DNA of 8,006 nt, from assembly GCA_023251195.1 (NCBI GenBank), contig JAHEZG010000155.1, positions 1-8,006 of the forward strand, written 5' to 3'. Positions within the stretch are counted from its first letter, which is position 1. Each line of letters opens with the position of its first letter. This document shows positions 1 to 5,787 of the stretch, piece after piece. The notes under the pieces are model-generated. The model searched no databases, had not been told where the DNA came from, and saw nothing but the letters and a program-made list of their open reading frames with translations. Position numbers and translations under genes: made by a program. Source of the DNA: Chitinophagaceae bacterium. GTDB lineage: Bacteria; Bacteroidota; Bacteroidia; Chitinophagales; UBA10324.

Positions 1-1
1 C

Positions 2-1786
2 TGCTGCAATCTGGCAGAGAGTTTTGAGTCGAACCCAACTGTGGATGTATCATTTACTGATGCAGTAACCGGAGCAAAAAAAATTCAGATGCTTGGCTTG
101 TCGGGAATTTATGTACAAACGATGACTGATGTTTTGCCAACCATACGCGGTCTCGCAATTAACAATGGAATGAATTGGGTGCCTGGCCCATGGGTGGAAT
201 CCATTCAGTTAAACAAAGGAACCGGTAGTGTGGCAAATGGATTTGAATCCATTACCGGACAAATAAATGTGGAGCTAAAAAAACCAGAAACCGCAGAGCG
301 CCTATTTATTAATATGTACGGAAATTCTGAAGGGAGAGGAGAATTAAATTTTCAATTCGCTCATCGGTTCAATAAAAAACTAAGCACACTTTTTTTGGCA
401 AGCGGAAGTGGTATGCAAAATACACAGGATAAAAATGGTGACACATTTATAGATCAACCTGACTTCAAGCAATCACAATTTATGAATCGCTGGAAATATG
501 AAATTGGAAAACACATTGAAGGCATGTTTGGTGCAAAATGGATATATGATTTACGCAATGGTGGTCAAATGCCAGGCAGTACACCTGTTGGAGGAGCAGT
601 TTATCAAACACAAATGGAAGTAAATCGTCAGGAGGTCTTCTATAAAACCAGTTACAACCCAACAAAAGTTTATCAGAGTTTAGGATTGCAATTGTCAGGT
701 ATTAACCACGATCAAAAGGGCTTTTTTGGATTGAAAAATTATTCAGGTAAAGAGCAAACACTTTATGCAAATTTGATATGGCAATCAATTATCGGAAACA
801 CAAAACACAAGTATCGGTTAGGGGCTACTTTTTTGGCCGACCATACCAATGAAGTTTTTGATACGGTTTATGCTGGATATAAAAACAATATACCCGGTGC
901 GTTTTACGAATACACTTTTGATGATTTGAAAAATTTTTCGGTTGTAATAGGTTTGCGGACTGATTATGTAAATGAAAATTTTCAACTCACACCACGATTG
1001 CATTTGCGTTACAAAATTTTAAAAAACACAACGCTTCGAATGTCTGGTGGAAGAGGATTGAGGTTCACCAATTTGTTTGCGGAAAATCCGGCAATAATGG
1101 CCACATCAAGAAAAATTGTAGTGACTGAAAAACTGAATGAAGAAAGTGCCTGGAATGCAGGAGTAAACGCCACTCAGAATTTTTACATCAACAACAGAGA
1201 GGCAAGTTTGAGTTTTGATTTTTACAGAACACAATTTGATAATCAGGTGGTGCTTGACTATGACATGTCGCCACAATTTATTTATGTAAGTAATTTACAC
1301 GGTCAATCATTCGCAAATAGTTTTCAGGCTTCATTCAATTTTTTTCTGATTGAAAAATTAGAAGTCAGGATGGCATATAAATACAATGATGTGCAGCAAA
1401 CACTGAACGGACAATTGATACAGAAACCATTGTCGCCAATGCACAGAGCATTATTTAATGCTGCCTATTCAAAATTGCTGCATTGGAAATTCGATGGAAC
1501 AGTGCAATGGGTGGGTGGTCAGCGAATACCATCTACACTAAGCAATCCTGAAGAATTCAGACTGCCTCAAAATTCGCCTTCCTATTTTCGAGTGCTTGCT
1601 CAAGTTACTTACATTAAACATCGATGGGAATTTTACATTGGAGGTGAAAATCTGAATGATTTCATACAAAAAGATGCCATCATCAGTGCTGACGAACCAT
1701 TTGGTCCTTATTTTGATTCTTCATTAGTATGGGGACCACTAACTGGCAGAACGATTTATGCAGGAATCAGATTTACCTTGAAATAA
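2..1786 (+). CDS. TonB-dependent outer-membrane receptor, likely metal-related (5' partial)
   Basis: This is the C-terminal 594 residues of a TonB-dependent receptor that imports a ligand through the outer membrane. The frame is open to the left edge and begins CCNLAESFESNPTVDVSF, which is internal plug-domain sequence, so the GTG at 41 is not the real start. Signal peptide, TonB box and early plug lie outside the window. The visible plug runs to about residue 94 and contains DAVTGAKKIQMLGL, IRGLA, VPGPWVESIQLNKGTGSV and NGFESITGQINVELKKP. The rest is a long beta-barrel of alternating aromatic strands, ending in GENLNDF and a final strand YAGIRFTLK. The Cys-Cys pair at the left edge and the HMA-domain gene 46 bases downstream match receptors that, as I recall, occur in Bacteroidota beside metal-binding HMA proteins, so copper or another soft metal is the likely cargo (inference). 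The family is certain; the substrate is not. Confidence 0.93.
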   Translation, partial: CCNLAESFESNPTVDVSFTDAVTGAKKIQMLGLSGIYVQTMTDVLPTIRGLAINNGMNWVPGPWVESIQLNKGTGSVANGFESITGQINVELKKPETAERLFINMYGNSEGRGELNFQFAHRFNKKLSTLFLASGSGMQNTQDKNGDTFIDQPDFKQSQFMNRWKYEIGKHIEGMFGAKWIYDLRNGGQMPGSTPVGGAVYQTQMEVNRQEVFYKTSYNPTKVYQSLGLQLSGINHDQKGFFGLKNYSGKEQTLYANLIWQSIIGNTKHKYRLGATFLADHTNEVFDTVYAGYKNNIPGAFYEYTFDDLKNFSVVIGLRTDYVNENFQLTPRLHLRYKILKNTTLRMSGGRGLRFTNLFAENPAIMATSRKIVVTEKLNEESAWNAGVNATQNFYINNREASLSFDFYRTQFDNQVVLDYDMSPQFIYVSNLHGQSFANSFQASFNFFLIEKLEVRMAYKYNDVQQTLNGQLIQKPLSPMHRALFNAAYSKLLHWKFDGTVQWVGGQRIPSTLSNPEEFRLPQNSPSYFRVLAQVTYIKHRWEFYIGGENLNDFIQKDAIISADEPFGPYFDSSLVWGPLTGRTIYAGIRFTLK

Positions 1787-1832
1787 AAGCAATAATTTTA
1801 AACGAAATAAAAAAACAAAAACAATAAATAGT

Positions 1833-2192
1833 ATGAAAAACAAAATCATCATCATCGCGCTTTTGCTAACAGGATTTGTAAACGCATTATCAAGCAAATC
1901 TTTTGCTTCCAATAAAGGAGGAAAAGAAAAAGTGGTCATTCAAACTTCAGCTCAGTGCGGAGAGTGCCAGGAAAAAATTGAAAGTGCAATAAAAAAACTG
2001 GATGGAATTAAATCTGTTGATCTAAATCTTGATACCAAAAAGGTGACTGTGGTTTACGATTCTTTGCTGACTACACTTGATAAAATTAAATCCGCAATCA
2101 GCAATGCCGGCTATGATGCTGACGATGTTAAAGCAAACTCAACCGCTTACGATAATCTTCCAAGTTGTTGCAAGAAGGGAGGGAAAGAATAA
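1833..2192 (+). CDS. Secreted heavy-metal-associated (HMA) domain protein
   Basis: A 119-residue protein with an N-terminal signal peptide: MKNK, a hydrophobic run rich in Ile and Leu, and a likely signal peptidase I site after SFA at residue 25. The mature part is a single HMA fold of about 70 residues. Its metal-binding loop is AQCGECQEKI with Cys42 and Cys45. The typical HMA beta-alpha-beta pattern follows: IKKLDGIKSVDLNLDTKKVTV, then LDKIKSAISNAGYDADDVKA. A second Cys pair sits near the end (LPSCCKKGG, Cys112-Cys113) and could add a metal site. HMA domains usually bind Cu(I) or similar soft metals. The gene follows the receptor by 46 bases on the same strand and precedes a strong terminator, so the two are probably co-transcribed. 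The ATG has an A-rich leader and no Shine-Dalgarno. It probably acts in the periplasm as a metal carrier or buffer; the exact metal cannot be read from the sequence. Confidence 0.92.
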   Translation: MKNKIIIIALLLTGFVNALSSKSFASNKGGKEKVVIQTSAQCGECQEKIESAIKKLDGIKSVDLNLDTKKVTVVYDSLLTTLDKIKSAISNAGYDADDVKANSTAYDNLPSCCKKGGKE

Positions 2193-2212
2193 TTGACGGA
2201 TGAAATTAATTC

Positions 2213-2249
2213 AAAGCCATCTCAAATTTTGAGATGGCTTTTTTATTTT
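2213..2249 (+). terminator. Rho-independent terminator, probably bidirectional
   Basis: A near-perfect inverted repeat pairs 2213-2225 (AAAGCCATCTCAA) with 2229-2241 (TTGAGATGGCTTT). This gives a 13-bp stem with a 3-base loop, followed on the + strand by a T-rich tail (TTTTTTATTTT). It lies 20 bases after the HMA gene stop and 10 bases beyond the stop of the convergent lipoprotein gene. On the - strand the stem is followed by a weaker T-rich tail (TTTGAATTAATTT). It probably ends both converging transcripts, more strongly on the + strand. Confidence 0.85.
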
Positions 2250-2251
2250 AA

Positions 2252-2818
2252 TTAATCGGCAGATTTATTTTCAATCCTACCTTCAATTATAAAATCATCG
2301 CTGCCAAACCATCGCGATTCTTCGTGGTTGGTGATGCTGTAATATTTTAATGGGGAATAAATTAAACTCTCGCTGAGGTTTGAAATAAAATTTTTAGAAA
2401 ACAGTTCAATCTTAATTAACTCAATGTTTTTATGCGCGTTGAAATGAATTTCAAGAACTCGTGTTTTTAAGTCTTCATCTTTCGCCACATATCGAATCAT
2501 AGTTGTATGTGAACTGTCGGTTGAATTTACAATGGTATCAACAATGTATTTTTCATTGAAAGAATTGTTATGAATGTCGGCAGAAAAAAAACTGTCGAAC
2601 TCTCTCTTCCAATCAATATTTATAAAGCGGTTTTCTTCACGGTCGCCATTCACACTCGCTGATTTTAAAACCGAAGCGTGACTTGCATGTAATTTTTCAA
2701 TATCGTTATTCATAAATGCGCTGAGGTCAAAATAAGAATTTTGAAGTGCAGCCTTTTTAATATCAGAACACGAATTGAAAAAAATAATAATTAATAATGC
2801 AATTAGTAGTTTTTTCAT
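2252..2818 (-). CDS. Small lipoprotein of unknown function, coupled to gpmI
   Basis: A 188-residue protein that starts MKKLLIALL, continues through a hydrophobic stretch and reaches a lipobox FFNSC. Cys17 would be lipidated after signal peptidase II cleavage, placing the protein on the periplasmic side of a membrane. The mature region is polar and mixed alpha/beta, with YFDLSAFM (29-36), INIDWKREFDSFFSADI (66-82) and a C-terminal strand-rich part. I recognise no catalytic motif. Layout and motifs recall small uncharacterised lipoproteins of Bacteroidota that begin with a FDL(K/S)xF segment, but I cannot name a family with certainty. Its ATG overlaps the gpmI TGA (ATGA, 2815-2818), so translation is probably coupled and expression follows gpmI. 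There is no sign of a separate promoter in the end of gpmI. Role unknown. Confidence 0.85.
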   Translation of the reverse strand: MKKLLIALLIIIFFNSCSDIKKAALQNSYFDLSAFMNNDIEKLHASHASVLKSASVNGDREENRFINIDWKREFDSFFSADIHNNSFNEKYIVDTIVNSTDSSHTTMIRYVAKDEDLKTRVLEIHFNAHKNIELIKIELFSKNFISNLSESLIYSPLKYYSITNHEESRWFGSDDFIIEGRIENKSAD

Positions 2819-4338
2819 TGTGTAATTAATATTTCTCCCGTCATTTCTTTTGGTTGTTCGAGTCCCATTATTTTTAAAATAGTAGGAGCGAGGTCCGAAA
2901 GTTTTCCGGATTTAAGTTTTGGTTTATAATTTCTGTCAATCAGAAAAAACGGAACCGGATTTTTTGTGTGTGCGGTATTCGGTGTTCCATCGTCGTTAAT
3001 CATGTAATCAGCATTGCCATGGTCGGCTGTTAGAAAAACTGTGTAATCATTATCCAAAGCAGTTTCAACTACTTCGTTCACACATTGGTCAACTATTTCA
3101 ACTGCTTTCATGACAGCGGTAAAAACTCCGGTATGACCAACCATATCTGCATTGGCAAAATTCAAACAAATAAAATCAGCGCTCTTGGTTTTTAGTTCAA
3201 CCAAAATTGCATCTCTCACTTCAAGCGCGCTCATTTCCGGTTGCAAATCATAGGTGGCAACTTTAGGTGAAGGAATCATAATTCGCTTTTCACCATCAAA
3301 AGGTTTTTCTCTTCCACCTGAAAAAAAGAAAGTGACATGCGGATATTTTTCAGTCTCTGCAATCCGAATTTGTTTCAAGCCATTGTTTGCAATCACTTCA
3401 CCTAAAGTCAAACTCATATCTTCATTCGTAAAAATGTTACGGATGTTTTTAAATGAATGATCGTAAATGGTCATAGTGGTGTAATGCAAATTCAGCGGCT
3501 TCATTTCCTGCTCCGGAAATTCCTGCTGCGTTAGAGCTTTGGTAATTTCACGGCAGCGGTCAGTTCTGAAATTGAAACAGATTACTGCATCATTTTCATT
3601 AATAGTTGCTATTGGTTTTCCATTTTCATCAACCCGAATAATTGGTTTTATAAATTCATCAGTCACTCCTTTGTTATACGATTCAATTATTGATTGTAAA
3701 ATATTTTCACTCGGTTCTCCTTTTCCATTTACCAATAAATCGTAAGCCAGTTTCACCCGTTCCCAACGATTATCTCTGTCCATTGCGTAATATCTTCCAA
3801 TCAACGATGCAATGGTTCCGGTTGATTTTGCTAAATGATTTTGCAAGTCTTCAACAAAACTATATCCGCTTTTAGGGTCAGTATCTCTTCCATCAGTAAA
3901 TACATGAACGAAAACTTTCTTCAATCCATTTTCATTTGCAATATCCAGCAAAGCTTTTAAATGTACAATAGAAGAATGCACGCCACCGTTCGAAACCAAT
4001 CCCATCAAATGCAAATTGCAATCTTTCAGTTTTACATAATTGATTGCATATAGTAAAGATTCATTTGTATCCAAGGTTTTTTCACGAACCGCTTTATTGA
4101 TTCGAACCAACTCCTGATAAACCACTCTTCCTGCACCTATATTTAAATGACCGACTTCTGAATTTCCCATTTGACCATCAGGCAAACCAACAACTTCGCC
4201 ATCAGTTCGCAATTCTGTATTTGGATATAGCTTGTACAAACTTTTTACATAGGTGGCTTTCGATTGCTGAATGGCATCCGCCCCAGGAACCTTTCCATGT
4301 CCCCAACCATCCATTATAATCAATATGGCTTTTTTCAT
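2815..4338 (-). CDS. gpmI: 2,3-bisphosphoglycerate-independent phosphoglycerate mutase
   Basis: This cytosolic glycolytic and gluconeogenic enzyme interconverts 3- and 2-phosphoglycerate through a phosphoserine intermediate and two divalent metals, usually Mn(II). From the ATG at 4338 it has 507 residues, close to the usual family length. Visible motifs in order are IIMDGWG (metal ligand Asp10), GNSEVGH with the phosphorylated Ser60, GGVHSS, FTDGRDTDP, GRYYAMDRDNRWER, NFRTDRCREIT, FANADMVGHTG, TADHGNADYM and TAHTKNPVPF. All expected metal and substrate residues are present, so it should be active. A TTG nine bases upstream would add MCA, but the ATG gives the standard MKKAILIIMDGWG start. The gene is divergent from the DUF4783-nadC unit and is followed by a lipoprotein gene with an ATGA overlap. 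A TAGTTTTG box lies just upstream of the start. Confidence 0.97.
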   Translation of the reverse strand: MKKAILIIMDGWGHGKVPGADAIQQSKATYVKSLYKLYPNTELRTDGEVVGLPDGQMGNSEVGHLNIGAGRVVYQELVRINKAVREKTLDTNESLLYAINYVKLKDCNLHLMGLVSNGGVHSSIVHLKALLDIANENGLKKVFVHVFTDGRDTDPKSGYSFVEDLQNHLAKSTGTIASLIGRYYAMDRDNRWERVKLAYDLLVNGKGEPSENILQSIIESYNKGVTDEFIKPIIRVDENGKPIATINENDAVICFNFRTDRCREITKALTQQEFPEQEMKPLNLHYTTMTIYDHSFKNIRNIFTNEDMSLTLGEVIANNGLKQIRIAETEKYPHVTFFFSGGREKPFDGEKRIMIPSPKVATYDLQPEMSALEVRDAILVELKTKSADFICLNFANADMVGHTGVFTAVMKAVEIVDQCVNEVVETALDNDYTVFLTADHGNADYMINDDGTPNTAHTKNPVPFFLIDRNYKPKLKSGKLSDLAPTILKIMGLEQPKEMTGEILITQ

Positions 4339-4344
4339 CGCGCA

Positions 4345-4352
4345 CAAAACTA
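4345..4352 (-). promoter_or_regulatory. Possible gpmI promoter -7 box (TAnnTTTG)
   Basis: On the - strand TAGTTTTG matches the Bacteroidota -7 consensus TAnnTTTG exactly. It ends 6 bases before the gpmI ATG, so transcription would begin almost at the start codon, giving a leaderless or very short leader mRNA. A TTTG lies 11 bases upstream, which is too close for the usual -33 spacing of about 19, and I see no good -33 at the right distance. The match is short and could be chance. Confidence 0.35.
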
Positions 4353-4427
4353 TGCTGAAAATTCAAAGCTGAATGCGATGTTGGAAAGAAGATTTAAAAT
4401 CAATTACTGAATTTATCAAATGCAACT

Positions 4428-4435
4428 TATTTTTG
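4428..4435 (+). promoter_or_regulatory. Possible promoter -7 box for the DUF4783-nadC unit
   Basis: TATTTTTG matches the Bacteroidota -7 consensus TAnnTTTG and lies about 70 bases before the ATG at 4506. It is the only exact + strand match I noticed in this divergent intergenic region. The -33 element is weak: only TTACTG-like sequence at 4404-4409. It is a plausible start for the four-gene + strand operon, but an unproven one. Confidence 0.35.
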
Positions 4436-4505
4436 AAGTATTGAATAGTTGGCAAAGAATTTGGCTTTAAGGATTCCGGAAAATCAAAACGCACTCTCCA
4501 AAGAA

Positions 4506-4901
4506 ATGAAAAAAATTATCTCCATCGCTTTTACATTGACAATTTTGGTGTCATCATCAAAGTTCGTTAGTTCAGCTGATGTATTGGACACAATAGCATC
4601 TGCCATCAAAAGTGGCAACGCCTCAACATTGTCGCAATATTTTGATGCAAGCGTTGATATTACCATACTCGATAAAGAATCTGTTTACAGCAAGGCGCAG
4701 GCCCAAATGGTAGTGCGCGATTTCTTTTTGAAATATCCTGTCAGTTCTTTCGCTCTGATTCATCGGGGTACATCTGCCGAAGGATCGCAATACGGAATCG
4801 GAACCATGACCAGCACCAGCGGTTCGTTTAGGGTTTATTTTTTAGTTCGTAATAAAACAGGAGTGAGTCTGATTAAAGAACTCCGTTTCGAAAAACAATA
4901 A
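4506..4901 (+). CDS. Secreted DUF4783 family protein
   Basis: A 131-residue protein with a signal peptide (MKKIISIAFTLTILVSSSKF, probable cleavage near VSSA). The mature domain of roughly 105 residues has the pattern of DUF4783, a small NTF2-like fold found in Bacteroidota: DTIASAIKSGNASTLSQYF, VDITILDKESVYSKAQAQM, VRDFFLKYPVSSFALIHRG, then YGIGTMTSTSGSFRVYFLV and a final LIKELRFEK. I chose the ATG at 4506 because it begins a clean signal peptide. A TTG at 4449 would add 19 polar residues ahead of it and spoil the signal. No catalytic residues are evident; NTF2-like pockets often bind small ligands, but the ligand here is unknown. The gene ends TAA directly against the GTG of nadC in the same frame. 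As I recall, DUF4783 genes sit next to nadC in many Bacteroidota, though a periplasmic protein and a cytosolic NAD enzyme have no obvious shared job. Confidence 0.88.
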   Translation: MKKIISIAFTLTILVSSSKFVSSADVLDTIASAIKSGNASTLSQYFDASVDITILDKESVYSKAQAQMVVRDFFLKYPVSSFALIHRGTSAEGSQYGIGTMTSTSGSFRVYFLVRNKTGVSLIKELRFEKQ

Positions 4902-5738
4902 GTGGGCTGGAAGGAATTTATCACCGCTGCTTTTGAAGAAGATATTCGCGAAGGCGACCACACTTCACTTTCAACAATTCCTGAAGGACAGAATGGAAAA
5001 GCAATTCTCTGGGCGAAAGCTGACGGCATAGTTGCAGGTGTTGAATTAGCACAAATGATTTTCTGGTACTTCGATGCAACACTGGATGTAACAGTTTTCA
5101 TTAATGATGGTGCAGCAATAAAATCAGGCGATAAAATTTTAGAAGTGCAGGGTGCAGAAAGAAATATTCTTTCGTGCGAGCGGTTGGTGTTGAATTGCAT
5201 GCAGCGCATGAGCGGCATTGCAACACTCACTAAAAAATATGTGGATGCAGTTGCAAACACCAACGCAAAAATTTTAGATACTCGGAAAACAACTCCGCTT
5301 TTTCGTGCAGCAGAAAAGTGGGCGGTGAAAATTGGTGGCGGAGAAAATCATCGCTTCGGTTTGTATGATATGATTCTGATAAAAGACAATCATGTTGATT
5401 ATGCAGGCGGAATTAAACCCGCAATAGAAAAAGCAAATTTGTATCTGAAAGAAAATAATCTGCAGATTCCAATTGAAATAGAAACAAGAAATCTGGATGA
5501 AGTGAACCAGGTACTTGCAACAGGAAATGTGAATCGGATTATGCTCGACAATTTCACTCCTGAATTAATTCGCGAAGCAATGAAGTTGATTGATAAAAAA
5601 TTCGAAACAGAGGTTTCTGGTGGAATTACTTTAGAAACCATTCGCGCTTATGCCGAAACCGGAGTTGATTTTATTTCTGTTGGTGCGCTCACACACAGTT
5701 ACACCAGTCTGGATTTGAGTTTGAAGGCGGTGAAGTAA
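4902..5738 (+). CDS. nadC: Nicotinate-nucleotide pyrophosphorylase (carboxylating), quinolinate phosphoribosyltransferase
   Basis: This enzyme converts quinolinate and PRPP to nicotinate mononucleotide, CO2 and pyrophosphate in de novo NAD synthesis, in the cytosol. The 278 residues match the family length. The N-terminal domain opens EFITAAFEEDIREGDHTS and includes GVELAQMIF. The catalytic barrel holds NCMQRMSGIAT (97-108), DTRKTTP (126-132), GGGENHRFGLYDMILIKDNH (145-164), IEIETRN (191-197), IMLDNF (213-218), VSGGIT (238-243) and FISVGALTHS (258-267). The expected basic residues for quinolinate and PRPP phosphate binding are present, so it should be active. The start is GTG: the preceding in-frame codon is the TAA of DUF4783, and the next Met (residue 52) would remove half the N-terminal domain. 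No Shine-Dalgarno is visible, so ribosomes finishing DUF4783 may restart here. nadA and nadB are not in the window. Confidence 0.97.
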   Translation: MGWKEFITAAFEEDIREGDHTSLSTIPEGQNGKAILWAKADGIVAGVELAQMIFWYFDATLDVTVFINDGAAIKSGDKILEVQGAERNILSCERLVLNCMQRMSGIATLTKKYVDAVANTNAKILDTRKTTPLFRAAEKWAVKIGGGENHRFGLYDMILIKDNHVDYAGGIKPAIEKANLYLKENNLQIPIEIETRNLDEVNQVLATGNVNRIMLDNFTPELIREAMKLIDKKFETEVSGGITLETIRAYAETGVDFISVGALTHSYTSLDLSLKAVK

Positions 5739-5787
5739 ATTCACGCTGCAAATTTTCTCCATTACTTTTCGCTTTTCAAAATTGTAA

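Noticed and set aside
41..43. GTG at 41 as the start of the receptor gene
   Set aside because: The frame is open to the left edge and encodes conserved plug sequence (CCNLAESFES) before this codon, with no signal peptide after it.
4345..4347. TTG at 4347 (- strand) as the gpmI start
   Set aside because: It adds only three residues (MCA) before the standard MKKAILIIMDGWG start; the ATG at 4338 fits the family better.
4449..4451. TTG at 4449 as the start of the DUF4783 protein
   Set aside because: It would put 19 polar residues ahead of a clean signal peptide that begins at the ATG at 4506.
4835..5263. 142-residue open frame on the - strand across the DUF4783-nadC junction
   Set aside because: It is antisense to strongly conserved nadC sequence, and its protein has no recognisable domain and low-complexity Ser-rich content.
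5730..5744. Hairpin GTGAA-N5-TTCAC overlapping the nadC stop, as a terminator
   Set aside because: The stem has only five base pairs and no proper T-tract; the next gene follows 49 bases later on the same strand.
5739..5787. Separate promoter for the phosphotransferase gene in the 49-base gap after nadC
   Set aside because: Only a near match (TACTTTTC) to the -7 consensus is present and there is no -33 element; co-transcription with nadC is simpler.
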